Made by a program: the position numbers and the translations under genes. The notes beneath the pieces are model-generated. The model did not search any database. It worked only from the letters and a program-made list of their open reading frames with translations, and was not told where the DNA came from. 52,474 nucleotides of DNA from an uncultured Oscillospiraceae bacterium (GTDB lineage: Bacteria; Bacillota; Clostridia; Oscillospirales; Oscillospiraceae): assembly GCA_947624585.1 (NCBI GenBank), contig CANQKZ010000007.1, forward strand, positions 1 through 52,474, given 5' to 3'. Positions 7,933 through 17,480 of this stretch are shown piece after piece (position 1 is the stretch's first letter; every line of letters starts with the position of its first letter).

Positions 7933-8109
7933 TCAAATAGTTACAAAGTTGTAACCGTTTGAAAACGCCAAAAACGCCTGAAATTTTGAAATTAAGGGCA
8001 AACTCCTTGCGCCGCAAGGGTTTCCGGGTTTTGAGGGCTTTGAAATTAAGGAATTTTCTTTGAAATTAAGGATTTTCCTTTGAAATTAAGGAATTTTTCT
8101 TGAAATTAA
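7933..8109 (-). repeat. Right 177-bp inverted repeat with iterons
   Basis: The reverse complement of the left repeat with about nine differences. All five TTAATTTCAA boxes, the CCTTGC/GCAAGG hairpin and the GTTACA/TGTAAC palindrome are kept. The paired GGCCTTTT boxes of the left arm are both GGCGTTTT here, so the two boxes have changed together. Confidence 0.9.
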
Positions 8110-8123
8110 CGAAGCCGGGGCTG

Positions 8124-8163
8124 AAAAAAAGCGGACTGTCGCGAGAACAGTCCGTTTATTTTT
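8124..8163. terminator. Bidirectional rho-independent terminator
   Basis: CGGACTGT (8132-8139) and ACAGTCCG (8147-8154) form a perfect 8-bp stem. Seven A residues precede it (T-run for the minus strand) and TTTATTTTT follows. It ends the minus-strand phosphoribosyltransferase gene and lies 14 bases outside the DUF3987 unit. Confidence 0.88.
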
Positions 8164-8181
8164 ACTTCGCCGGGATGGCGG

Positions 8182-8817
8182 TCAGATTTTGGAGTATCCG
8201 AAGGTGTTCACCACCGCGTCGACGGGCTCGCCGTGTTTGCACATGGGGCACTCCGAGGGGGAGTAGGACACGTAGTCGGGGATGGTGTTGGTGTCGAAGA
8301 GGGAGACGACGGGCAGACCCTCCACGTTGTCCAGGGCGGCGTAGATGGCCGCCGCGCCCACCACGCGGCCCCCGTAGTACTCCACGCTCTGGCGGCCCAG
8401 AAGCGCCGTCTTGCCGGTGGTCATGGAGCAGGCCAGGATGAGCACGTGCTTGCCCTCCAGCATGAACCGGGCGTTGTCCCGGAAGATCAGCTTCCCGCCG
8501 CTGTCCAGCTCGCCCTTGACGATGTAGATGTTGCTCCCCTCGCTGAGGGACCGGCCCCCCGCCTTTGTCAGCTCCTTCGCCAGACACGTCCCGATGACGC
8601 TGGTGCCGTCCATGCACAGGACGGAGTCCACCGGGAAGCGGCCCTTCACCTTTTCGCACAGCCTGTGGGCCACGGCCTCCGCCCCCTTCAGGCTGTATTT
8701 CTGGGCGGTCACGTCGATAAAGTAGTTGATATGGCTGTTTTTGGTGGCGAAATGGCCTCTTGCCGCCAACAGCGGCTGTCCGCCGATCTTAGCGAGGGTA
8801 AAGAACCTGGGTTCCAT
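8182..8817 (-). CDS. Orotate phosphoribosyltransferase-like protein
   Basis: A 211-residue type I phosphoribosyltransferase fold. The segment HVLILACSMTTGKTALLGR occupies the place of the PRPP-binding loop, but the usual pair of acidic residues before TTG is replaced by Ala-Cys. The C-terminus has a CPMC motif followed by HGEPVD, as in OPRT proteins that end with a short cysteine motif. The start chosen (8817) follows AAGGAGG, and the promoter at 8915-8943 rules out the longer frame beginning at 8943. No pyrimidine genes are adjacent. The altered loop leaves the substrate open: true PyrE, a salvage enzyme or a non-catalytic paralogue are all possible. Confidence 0.7.
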   Translation of the reverse strand: MEPRFFTLAKIGGQPLLAARGHFATKNSHINYFIDVTAQKYSLKGAEAVAHRLCEKVKGRFPVDSVLCMDGTSVIGTCLAKELTKAGGRSLSEGSNIYIVKGELDSGGKLIFRDNARFMLEGKHVLILACSMTTGKTALLGRQSVEYYGGRVVGAAAIYAALDNVEGLPVVSLFDTNTIPDYVSYSPSECPMCKHGEPVDAVVNTFGYSKI

Positions 8818-8914
8818 AGCGTTTGCCTCCTTGCCTTTGGTTCGTTTCACGATTTTTCCAAAAAACGGCGCGCCCGGCCCCTTCCGCCGGTCCCGCGCCG
8901 GTTCCATTCGCCTT

Positions 8915-8943
8915 ATTATAACAGGTTTTGAAGCATTTGGCAA
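8915..8943 (-). promoter_or_regulatory. Promoter of the phosphoribosyltransferase gene
   Basis: On the minus strand, TTGCCA (8938-8943), 17 bp and TATAAT (8915-8920). It leaves a leader of about 90 nt before the ATG at 8817. Confidence 0.75.
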
Positions 8944-9015
8944 CAGGAAATTTTCATTTACCCGCGCTCTCCCCTCCCCCGCCCGCCGAATGCCGGATTT
9001 GCATCGATCCGGAGC

Positions 9016-9050
9016 GGAAAAAATCCGGGGAAGCCCGAAAACCTCCCCGG
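9016..9050 (-). terminator. Terminator of the arabinan-locus ATPase gene
   Basis: On the minus strand CCGGGGAGG pairs with CTTCCCCGG (9025-9050) around an 8-base loop and is followed by ATTTTTTCC. It lies about 55 bases past the ATPase stop codon. Confidence 0.85.
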
Positions 9051-9105
9051 TGGTTTGCGTGTATCCAAATTGCCCGGTATGTGGCGGGACACTGGCAGAG
9101 AGGCA

Positions 9106-10278
<1,173 letters not shown>

Positions 10279-10348
10279 GGTTAACCCTCCTGAATTTATC
10301 AAAGTTTTTATTTACTACCATATATCTAAAAGGGGTTGGCCCCTGTTG

Positions 10349-12283
10349 TCAACACTTGAGCCGGACCCAGACCGTCATCTCCCCCGGCCTCCGGTTGCCC
10401 CAGAAGCAGTAGGGGACGAAGCGCAACCGGCAGGGCCGTTTGTCCGGCGGCCTTGTGCTGTAAAGCCCGGCCTCCCACGTATCGCGGGTCCCCAGGGCCT
10501 CCACCCGCACGCACCCGCTCAAAAGCGACAGCTCGAACTCCTCGGTCAGCGGCTCCTCCGGGTCGATGGCAAGAGCCGACAGGCCGGGGCCGTTGTCGGC
10601 CTCCTCCAGGCAGTAGACCAGCGGCCCGCGTTTGACCGCCGCTTTCCCGGCGTCCGCCGTAACTCTTGGGTCGGCGTAGACCAGCTTTGGGCGCATCTCG
10701 AAGGAAAAATCGATCTCCACCTTCTCCCCGGACAGCTCCAGGGCGGCGTAGCCCCGGCAATATTCCGGCTTGGCCGGCTCGTCGTTCACGGTGAAGCTCG
10801 TGGACTCGGCGTATTCCGGCACCCGGATGAGGAACCGGCCCTTCATCGGGCCCCGCGCCCAGATCCTGACATTGACAACCCCCTCCTGGGGAAAGACGGA
10901 GCGGACGTTCACGACGACATCGGTATCTCCCAGCCGCGTCCTGTAGATGCCGCCGATGAACAGGTTGAGCCGAAGCTCATCCTCCCCCCGGAAGAGGACG
11001 TATTCGCCCAGGGAGGCGATGGTCCTGGCGATATTGGGCGGACAGCAGGCGCATCCGAACCACTTCCGCCGCCTCGGCTCCACGTGGGCCTTGTCGGTGG
11101 CGGGCTTGTGGAAGCCGGGCACCACCTCCAGGGGATTCACATAGAAGAAGCTCTTCCCGTCCATGGCCGTCCCCGCCAGCACCGTGTTGTAGAGGGCCAG
11201 CTCGGCGGTGTCCATGTACCGGGCCTCCCCGGTGACGCGGGCCATGCGCTTGCAGAACATGGCGAGGGCGGCGGACGCGCAGCTCTCGGCGTAGGCAGAG
11301 TCGTTGGGCAGGTCGAAATCGGCGGTGAACCGCTCCAGCGTCCCGGAGCTGCCCACCCCTCCGGTGATGTACATCCGGCGCTGGGTCACATTTTCATAGA
11401 GCCTCTCGCAGGCGTCCAGCAGTCCCCGGTCCCGGTAACTCCCCGCCAGGTCCGCCATGGCGGACAGCAGGTACAGCGCCCGGACCGCGTGGCCCTCCAC
11501 CGTCTTCTGCTCCCGGACCGGGGCCTGGGCCTGCCCGTACTCGGGGATGTAGGGGTTCCGGTCGTGCCACACGTCGATGAACCGGGGCAGGGAGGACTCG
11601 CGGCTGAGGTAATCCGTGGTCCCGCGCCTGTTTACGAAGTCGTAGGCCATCCGCCGGTACCGTTCCCGCCCGGTGGCCTCGTAGAGACGCATCAGCGCCA
11701 GCTCGATCTCCTCGTGGCCGGGGACCGCGTCCTCATATTCCGGGGTGTGGAACACCTGGCAGATGAGGTCCGCGAAGCGGCACATGGCCTTCAGGAATCT
11801 GTCCTTCCCGGTGACGTTGTAATAGGCCACGGCGGCCTCGATGAAGTGCCCGGCGGTGTAAAGCTCGTGGCCCTCCTTCAGGTTACAGAACTGGCGGCCC
11901 GGGTAGAGGGTGGAGAAGTAGCTGTTCAGGTACCCGTTCTCCCTCTGGGCCTTTATGACCAGGTCGATCATCTCATCCGCCGTCCGCTCCAGCTCCCGGT
12001 CCGGTTTGAAGCTCAGGGAGTAGGCCACGGCCTCCAGCCACTTGGCCAGGTCCGTGTCCTGGAAGACGAAGCCCTCGAATCTCCCCTCCTCCAGTCCCGC
12101 CGCGATGCGCAGATTCCTCACGCACCGGCTGGGCGGCGCACCCGGGACCCGGTCGCACAGGGAGTCCAGCTGGTAGGGGATCATCTCCTCCGTCACGAGC
12201 CTCAGCCGCTCGTTCCAGAAGCTGTCGTCGATCTTCAAATCCTTCAGCGGTATGGCCGACAGCGTCTTTTCAAACTCAGCCAT
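10349..12283 (-). CDS. GH127 beta-L-arabinofuranosidase
   Basis: A 644-residue glycoside hydrolase family 127 enzyme (HypBA1 type), expected to release beta-linked L-arabinofuranose. The zinc-bound catalytic site is visible: Glu333 and Cys335 in YAESCAS, and Cys413-Cys414 in FGCACCPPNI, matching Glu338, Cys340, Cys417 and Cys418 of HypBA1, where Cys417 is the nucleophile. The length is normal for an intact enzyme. There is no signal peptide, so it acts in the cytoplasm on imported sugar. AAAGGTGGTGAT precedes the ATG. It lies 36 bases behind GH51 and probably shares its transcript. Confidence 0.93.
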   Translation of the reverse strand: MAEFEKTLSAIPLKDLKIDDSFWNERLRLVTEEMIPYQLDSLCDRVPGAPPSRCVRNLRIAAGLEEGRFEGFVFQDTDLAKWLEAVAYSLSFKPDRELERTADEMIDLVIKAQRENGYLNSYFSTLYPGRQFCNLKEGHELYTAGHFIEAAVAYYNVTGKDRFLKAMCRFADLICQVFHTPEYEDAVPGHEEIELALMRLYEATGRERYRRMAYDFVNRRGTTDYLSRESSLPRFIDVWHDRNPYIPEYGQAQAPVREQKTVEGHAVRALYLLSAMADLAGSYRDRGLLDACERLYENVTQRRMYITGGVGSSGTLERFTADFDLPNDSAYAESCASAALAMFCKRMARVTGEARYMDTAELALYNTVLAGTAMDGKSFFYVNPLEVVPGFHKPATDKAHVEPRRRKWFGCACCPPNIARTIASLGEYVLFRGEDELRLNLFIGGIYRTRLGDTDVVVNVRSVFPQEGVVNVRIWARGPMKGRFLIRVPEYAESTSFTVNDEPAKPEYCRGYAALELSGEKVEIDFSFEMRPKLVYADPRVTADAGKAAVKRGPLVYCLEEADNGPGLSALAIDPEEPLTEEFELSLLSGCVRVEALGTRDTWEAGLYSTRPPDKRPCRLRFVPYCFWGNRRPGEMTVWVRLKC

Positions 12284-12319
12284 CCATCTATCACCACCTT
12301 TAACGGGTCGGGTGTCAAT

Positions 12320-13831
12320 TTATCTGCCGATCCTCAGCTCCGCCACGCTGGCGGCGGGGAGCTCCACCGTGAAGCCCCTGTCGTCCCCCGCCACATTGAA
12401 GTCCCTCTCCCGGACCTTATCCGGGTCGTCGAAGGTGTTGTGGTCGTGTACGTCGCCGGAGGCCACGATCCTGGACTCCTCCACGGTCCCGTAGGGGCCG
12501 CCGGACAGCTCCACGCGCACCGTCTCGGCCTCGGTCATGGAGAGATTTGCCAGCGTCACCGTGACGACGCCCCGCCCGTCCACGGAGACGGACTCGGAGA
12601 TCTGGGGGACCGGCGCCTCGCCCACGCCCACGGCCTTCACGCCGGTGAGTTTGCTCTCCACCAGGTCCGCGCCCTGGTGGCGGCGGTACATATGCATCAC
12701 GTGGTAGGTGGGTGTCCGCAGCATCCGGGGGCCCTCGGTGAGGATCACCGACTGGAGCACGTTGACCATTTGCGCAAGACACGCCATCTTCACCCGGTCG
12801 GAGTGCTTGTTGAATATGTTGAGGGTGACGGCGGCGATGAGCGCGTCCCGCACCGTGTTCTGCTGGTAGAGGAAGCCCGGATTTGTGCCCGGCTCCACGT
12901 CGTACCACGCGCCCCACTCGTCCACCACCATGCCGATCTTCTTCTCGGGGTCGTATTTGTCCATGACCTTGCCGTGCTGGCGGATGAGGTCGTCCATGTA
13001 CAGGGCTTTTTTCAGAGTCGTGTAGAAAACCTTCTCGTCAAAATCCAGCGCCGGGCCCTTGTGCATCCATCCGCCCGGGTGGACGTAGTAGTGGAGGCTC
13101 AGCCCGTCCATGAAGCCGTGGGCCTCCTCCGGCTGGGGGAATTTGAAGCAGGTGCGAAGCACCCCCTCGGTCCAGTCCGCGTCGTCCACGTTGGCGCCGC
13201 AGGCGATCTTTTTGAGCTTGGCGGTCTTGTCGTAATGCCGCACGTAGGTCTGGTATCTTCTGTAAAGGTTCCCGTAGTACTCCGGCGTCATATTGCCGCC
13301 GCAGCCCCAGTTTTCGTTGCCCACGCCGAAGTAGTCGACTCTCCAGGGCTCGGGATGTCCGTTCCTGGCCCGCAGGTCCGCCATGGGGGAGACGCCGGGG
13401 AAGGTCATGTACTCCACCCACTCGCTCATCTCCCGGACGGTGCCGGAGCCCACGTTGCCGTTGACGTATGTCTTGCACCCGATCTGGCGGCAGAGCTCGA
13501 AATACTCGTGGGTGCCGAAGGAGTTGTCCTCGGTGACGCCGCCCCAGTGGGTGTTGATCATCTTTTTCCTGTTTTCCTTGGGGCCGATGCCGTCCTTCCA
13601 GTGGTACTCGTCGGCGAAGCACCCGCCGGGCCAGCGGAGGACCGGGACCTTCAGCTCCCGCAGGGCCTCCACCACGTCGGTGCGCATTCCGTTGACGTTG
13701 GGGATGTCCGAATCCTCCCCCACGTACAGCCCCTCATAGACGCACCGGCCCAGATGCTCGGAGAAGTGGCCGTAGATCTCCGGCTCGATGCGGCTCAGGA
13801 CGTGATTTTCGTTGATTTTCAGAACTGCCAT
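12320..13831 (-). CDS. GH51 alpha-L-arabinofuranosidase
   Basis: A 503-residue family 51 enzyme that removes alpha-L-arabinofuranosyl ends from arabino-oligosaccharides. Glu173 in VGNENWG is the acid/base and Glu305 in [10 protein letters not shown] the nucleophile. A C-terminal beta domain follows. There is no signal peptide, so it is cytoplasmic, as usual for GH51. The ATG at 13831 follows GAGGAAA with good spacing; ten residues of upstream frame are excluded. The gene is first of a group with GH127 and the transport ATPase, downstream of a strong hairpin that separates it from the lipoprotein genes. Confidence 0.95.
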   Translation of the reverse strand: MAVLKINENHVLSRIEPEIYGHFSEHLGRCVYEGLYVGEDSDIPNVNGMRTDVVEALRELKVPVLRWPGGCFADEYHWKDGIGPKENRKKMINTHWGGVTEDNSFGTHEYFELCRQIGCKTYVNGNVGSGTVREMSEWVEYMTFPGVSPMADLRARNGHPEPWRVDYFGVGNENWGCGGNMTPEYYGNLYRRYQTYVRHYDKTAKLKKIACGANVDDADWTEGVLRTCFKFPQPEEAHGFMDGLSLHYYVHPGGWMHKGPALDFDEKVFYTTLKKALYMDDLIRQHGKVMDKYDPEKKIGMVVDEWGAWYDVEPGTNPGFLYQQNTVRDALIAAVTLNIFNKHSDRVKMACLAQMVNVLQSVILTEGPRMLRTPTYHVMHMYRRHQGADLVESKLTGVKAVGVGEAPVPQISESVSVDGRGVVTVTLANLSMTEAETVRVELSGGPYGTVEESRIVASGDVHDHNTFDDPDKVRERDFNVAGDDRGFTVELPAASVAELRIGR

Positions 13832-13923
13832 ATCATTTTCCTCATTTTGCCGGACCCACATCCGGTTTTTAAGCGAAGCGGTGCCGTCGCTTTTCCAAGG
13901 ACACGGGACGCGCTCGCGTCTTT

Positions 13924-13953
13924 GGAAAAGCGGGGCTTCCGGGGAAGCCCCGC
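13924..13953 (-). terminator. Hairpin terminator/attenuator before GH51
   Basis: A perfect 11-bp stem, GCGGGGCTTCC (13930-13940) with GGAAGCCCCGC (13943-13953); on the minus strand it is followed by TTTTCC. A second, longer pairing, GCTTTTCCAA with TTGGAAAAGC, surrounds 13890-13930. It may terminate or partly attenuate transcription, so the lipoproteins upstream would be made in larger amounts than the enzymes downstream. Confidence 0.65.
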
Positions 13954-13986
13954 AAGGTTCGGCTTATTTTCTTGCCGTTTTCAGAC

Positions 13987-15636
13987 TTACGCGACGGCCA
14001 GGATCTCCACGTAGGCGTGGTCGGTGGTCACATGGACGTAGCAGGGATCGTCGGCGGTCAGGGTGGACTTGACCAGAGCGCCCTCGGTCATGGTGGTGCC
14101 GTCGGCGCCCACGAAGGTCATGTTCAGGGTGATGTCGCCGCCCTCACGGGTGATGACGGCGGTGACCTCGGCGTCGCCCATCAGGTTCAGCCATCCGGCC
14201 CAGTCGTCGCCCCAGGAGGTCTCAAAGGCCCCGCTGTAGGCCTCATCGCCCCAGCCGTAGGCGTCGGCGCGGACGACGGCGTACTCCTTGTAGCCCTCGA
14301 AGTTGTCGGCGCTGGCCACCTTGTCGGTGGTGACGGCGGTGTTGGTGAAGGCCAGGACGAAGTTATCCCAGTTGTTAGCAAGGTCGGAGTAGTTGTTGAG
14401 CTTCATGGTGACGGTGGCGCCGTCAGCGACCTCGAAGCCGTCGGAGGTGTCGCTCCAGAAGCCAGCGTCGCGGGCCACGGTGCCCAGCGCGTCGATGGCG
14501 CTGGGGTCAGCGGCGATCTCGGGGAGCACGGGAGCGGCGGGCTCTTCGGGCTCGGAGCCGTCGCCGTCCACGGGGCCGTCATAGGTGGGCTCCTCGGTGG
14601 AGGCGGGAACGGTGCCCTGCTGATAGAGGGAGAGGACCTGGCCGGGGGTCAGAGCCTCGTCATAGACGTACAGCTCGTCGATGAAGCCCTTGTAGAGGGT
14701 ATCCCAGAAGTTGATGCCGATGTAGCCCTCAACGCCGTCGCCCATGAAGATCTCGGGGGCGAAGCCCTGATAGTACTTGTTCTCGGCGTTGGCGTCGAAC
14801 TTCAGCTCGCCGTTCAGATAGAACTGGCAGCCCACGCGCTCGCCCATGGGGGCGTTGGTGGCCTCGTCCACGTACTGGTAGCGGCCGCCGTCCACCACGA
14901 AGGTGAGGAGCGCCCACTCCTTCTTGCCGACGGTCTGTCCGTCGAGGGCGCCGGTCCAAGGCCACACGCCGCCGTCGATCTGGTCGGCGCTGACGGAGGA
15001 GTTGCGGTTCCAGACGATGGGGTACAGAGTCTCATCCCAGCTGCCGCGGGTCACGTTGAACCAGGAGACAGTGGTGTTGGCGGCATCATGGCCGGGGTTG
15101 CGGCCCATGGTGACGGAGGGGGTGAAGTTGGAAAGACGGGAGGCGTTGTACCAGAAGGACACGGTATAGGTGTCGTCGGTGGGGGGCACCAGGTTGTCGA
15201 GCCGGACGCCGTACTTGCCGTCCAGATAGAGGGCCTTGCCCACGGGGCCGCCGTCGGCCAGCATGATCTCATGGACGCTGGGGTTCAGGTCGTAGGTGGC
15301 GCCGTCGTTGGGGCTGTCATCGGCCTTGACGTCCTGGAACACGGCGGTGAGGCCGGTGGTGTCCTCAAAGCTCCAGTAGTTCAGCGGAGTCTCGGGGAGA
15401 GCCTCGGGCTCCACGGGGGCGGGCTCCACAGTCCCGGCATCCTCGCCGGTGCCGTCTCCGGCGGTTCCGTCGTCAGCGGGAGGGGTGGTGGTGTCGCCGG
15501 TGGTGTCGGATGTATCGCTGGGGGTGGTGGTGTCGCCGGTGGAGCCGCCGTCGGTGGTGGTCTTGTCATCGCCGCCGCAGGAAACGAGGCAGAACACCAT
15601 GACAAGCGCCAGCATAAGTGCTATAAGCTTTTTCAT
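13987..15636 (-). CDS. LamG-like lipoprotein, probable glycan-binding surface protein
   Basis: A 549-residue secreted lipoprotein: signal peptide, then the lipobox LVSC near residue 20. A Thr/Asp/Gly-rich linker (about 21-85) leads to a concanavalin/LamG-type jelly roll (about 85-345, containing LNYWSFED, YTVSFWYNASR and GFIDELYVYDEAL, the usual LamG end). A second Pro/Glu-rich linker joins a C-terminal beta-rich domain of about 180 residues that I cannot name. No hydrolase catalytic pattern is seen, so binding of arabinan at the cell surface is the likely role. AAGGAG precedes the ATG. It lies 67 bases behind the solute-binding protein and is probably cotranscribed with it. Confidence 0.8.
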   Translation of the reverse strand: MKKLIALMLALVMVFCLVSCGGDDKTTTDGGSTGDTTTPSDTSDTTGDTTTPPADDGTAGDGTGEDAGTVEPAPVEPEALPETPLNYWSFEDTTGLTAVFQDVKADDSPNDGATYDLNPSVHEIMLADGGPVGKALYLDGKYGVRLDNLVPPTDDTYTVSFWYNASRLSNFTPSVTMGRNPGHDAANTTVSWFNVTRGSWDETLYPIVWNRNSSVSADQIDGGVWPWTGALDGQTVGKKEWALLTFVVDGGRYQYVDEATNAPMGERVGCQFYLNGELKFDANAENKYYQGFAPEIFMGDGVEGYIGINFWDTLYKGFIDELYVYDEALTPGQVLSLYQQGTVPASTEEPTYDGPVDGDGSEPEEPAAPVLPEIAADPSAIDALGTVARDAGFWSDTSDGFEVADGATVTMKLNNYSDLANNWDNFVLAFTNTAVTTDKVASADNFEGYKEYAVVRADAYGWGDEAYSGAFETSWGDDWAGWLNLMGDAEVTAVITREGGDITLNMTFVGADGTTMTEGALVKSTLTADDPCYVHVTTDHAYVEILAVA

Positions 15637-15703
15637 TGTAGTCTCCTTCCGAAAGATAGGAAATTTGAGTATTTATTTCATCCGCAGCGCGGACAAAACC
15701 GGT

Positions 15704-17302
15704 TTACTTGCCCTCGAACTCGTCGACGATCTGCTGATAGAAGGCGGTCTCGTCCTCGCTCATCACGTTGTAGAGGGAGTTGGGCCCGAAGTAGTCCACC
15801 ATGGCCTTGGCGTGGTAGTAGTCGGCGTTGCGCTGGGCCTCGTCCTTGTAGTCGGCGGCCATGCCCCGGCCCTGGTCAACGATGTCGTGGATGCCGATCT
15901 TGTTGAAGTACTCATCGCAGAAGTTCCAGTAACCGGCGATGTTGGTCCAGCCGAAGGAGATGGGCTGCATGCAGGAGGCGAAGTAGTCGCGCCACAGCTG
16001 CTTGTGCTCGTCGTCCATGCCCGCGCAGTAGACGTTGTTGATGTACTCGTCCCAGATGCCCTCATCCTTGGTGATGGGCACGGGCATGACGTCGTTCTTC
16101 AGGGGCACGCCGGAGGCGTTGGTGTTGTTCACGTCGGCGAAGATCTCGTTGCGGGTGTGCCAGCCGTCCACGCCGAAGGACAGGAACTTCAGAAGCTCAT
16201 ATGCCTCGCGGGGATACTTGGTGCCGGAGGAAACTCCGCCGTAGTCGATGGTGGCGATGGAGTGATGGCCCGCGTCGGCGTCCGCCTCGGAGACGGCGGG
16301 GATGACGTAGGGGACGATGTCAAGGCCGGGGTTGGCCTCCAGGAAGGCGGGGGCGTTCCAGGAGCTCTGGAAGGTCCAGAACGCCTCGGAGAACACGGCC
16401 ACGTGTCCGGTCTGGCCGAACCACAGCTCCCAGTCGCCGGTCCAGTCTTCATTCTCCTGGGTCTCACGGGCGGGGGCCACATAGCCGCCCAGCTTCAGGT
16501 CGGAAAACTCCTGCTCGCCCACAGCCCAGGCGGACAGGTCGAAGGTCTTGCCGTTGAAGCCGAACTCGCCGATGTACTGCTGTCCGGCGGCGATGCCGTA
16601 GTAGGAGTCAAGGCGGTTGTAAACGCCCAGGCCATAGTACTTCATGCCGTCCACGTCGGTGTGGCCGGTGGCGTTCTTGATGATGTCCACCATCTCGCTC
16701 CAGGTCCAGTTCTGGTTGGGGATGGGCAGGTTCAGAGTCTTCAGAACGTTCCGGTCAATGAGGATGATGCCGGGGAAGAACTTGAAGGGCACGCCATAGC
16801 GCTGGCCGCCCTCCAGGTGGAAGGTGCCGAGCTGCGCGTCGTTGACGGTGTCAGCCAGGTTCTTTGTCTCGTTGTCGGAGTTCCAGTAGCCGGAGATGTC
16901 CAGCAGCAGGCCGTTGGACAGGGCGTAGTCGGCGTCGGAGTACATGATCACGTCCGGCGTGGTGCCGTTCTGGACCATGGCGGCCAGGGCGTTGGTGTAG
17001 TCGTCGCCCACGGCGGCGTAGGACACGCTGACTTTGATGTTGGGATAGATCTCCATGAAGCGCTGGGCCAGCAGCTCGTCGACCTCCTTCTGGTCGAAGC
17101 TGTGGACGCTCAGGGTGATCTCCTCGGTGGTCATGTCGGTGGCTTTCTTGTACTTGTAGCCGTTGATCTCAACTTCCTCGTACTCGTTGGAAACGGTGGT
17201 CGCGCCCTCGTAACCGCCGCTGCCGCCGTCCTCACCGCACCCCGCCAGGATGCCGACCAGCATCAGGCAGGCCAGAGTGAGCGCCAATATCTTCTTTTTC
17301 AT
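15704..17302 (-). CDS. Extracellular solute-binding lipoprotein of a sugar ABC importer
   Basis: A 532-residue substrate-binding protein of the family 1 (MalE-like) type. The signal peptide ends in the lipobox LAGC, so the protein is tethered outside the membrane. The typical SBP features are present: VHSFDQKEVDELLAQRF, an early TTPDVIMYSD hinge strand, and aromatic-rich ligand-site segments. GGAGG lies five bases before the ATG at 17302; a TTG 12 bases upstream is less likely. It follows the second permease pair, separated by a 178-base leader. With the LamG lipoprotein behind it, it probably delivers arabinan-derived oligosaccharides. The exact ligand is not readable from sequence. Confidence 0.92.
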   Translation of the reverse strand: MKKKILALTLACLMLVGILAGCGEDGGSGGYEGATTVSNEYEEVEINGYKYKKATDMTTEEITLSVHSFDQKEVDELLAQRFMEIYPNIKVSVSYAAVGDDYTNALAAMVQNGTTPDVIMYSDADYALSNGLLLDISGYWNSDNETKNLADTVNDAQLGTFHLEGGQRYGVPFKFFPGIILIDRNVLKTLNLPIPNQNWTWSEMVDIIKNATGHTDVDGMKYYGLGVYNRLDSYYGIAAGQQYIGEFGFNGKTFDLSAWAVGEQEFSDLKLGGYVAPARETQENEDWTGDWELWFGQTGHVAVFSEAFWTFQSSWNAPAFLEANPGLDIVPYVIPAVSEADADAGHHSIATIDYGGVSSGTKYPREAYELLKFLSFGVDGWHTRNEIFADVNNTNASGVPLKNDVMPVPITKDEGIWDEYINNVYCAGMDDEHKQLWRDYFASCMQPISFGWTNIAGYWNFCDEYFNKIGIHDIVDQGRGMAADYKDEAQRNADYYHAKAMVDYFGPNSLYNVMSEDETAFYQQIVDEFEGK

Positions 17303-17480
17303 AAATGCCTCCAATGTTTTTTATTTTGACAGGCTCCGCGCCTGTACAATACATCTTTTATACCATAGGATACGGGGAAATATTTTACGAGCTTGTTAAT
17401 ATCTTTTAACATTTTCGTAAATCTCCCCTTCCCCCCGAGGCGGGGACCGGCCTCGGTCCCCGTCCGGGGCGGGATGGATC
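17303..17480 (-). other. Leader between permease and solute-binding protein genes
   Basis: On the minus strand it begins with a GC stem, CGGGGACC (17441-17448) with GGTCCCCG (17455-17462), just behind the permease stop. An AT-rich stretch with a TATAAA box near 17355 follows, and then a small hairpin ACAGGC/GCCTGT (17329-17345) before the ribosome site. I see no convincing -35 box. The hairpin may protect or process the message, and a separate promoter for the binding protein is possible. Confidence 0.45.

Larger units (their letters stand above)
6087..8109. mobile_element. Putative DUF3987 element with iteron-bearing inverted repeats
   Basis: A 2,023-bp unit consisting of a 177-bp inverted repeat at each end (6087-6263 and 7933-8109, about 9 mismatches) and one gene of the DUF3987 family between them. 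The repeats are AT-rich against a GC-rich surround. No target-site duplication is visible: the left flank ends GTCCCCC and the right begins CGAAGCC. No transposase, recombinase or HUH motif is inside. The boundary of the repeats, not a known family, defines the element. It may be a small mobile element, an integrated replicon, or a conserved regulatory arrangement around one gene. Confidence 0.6.

Noticed and set aside
6074-8123. Target-site duplication around the DUF3987 unit
   Set aside because: The bases flanking the two arms (GTCCCCC and CGAAGCC) do not match, so no duplication can be claimed.
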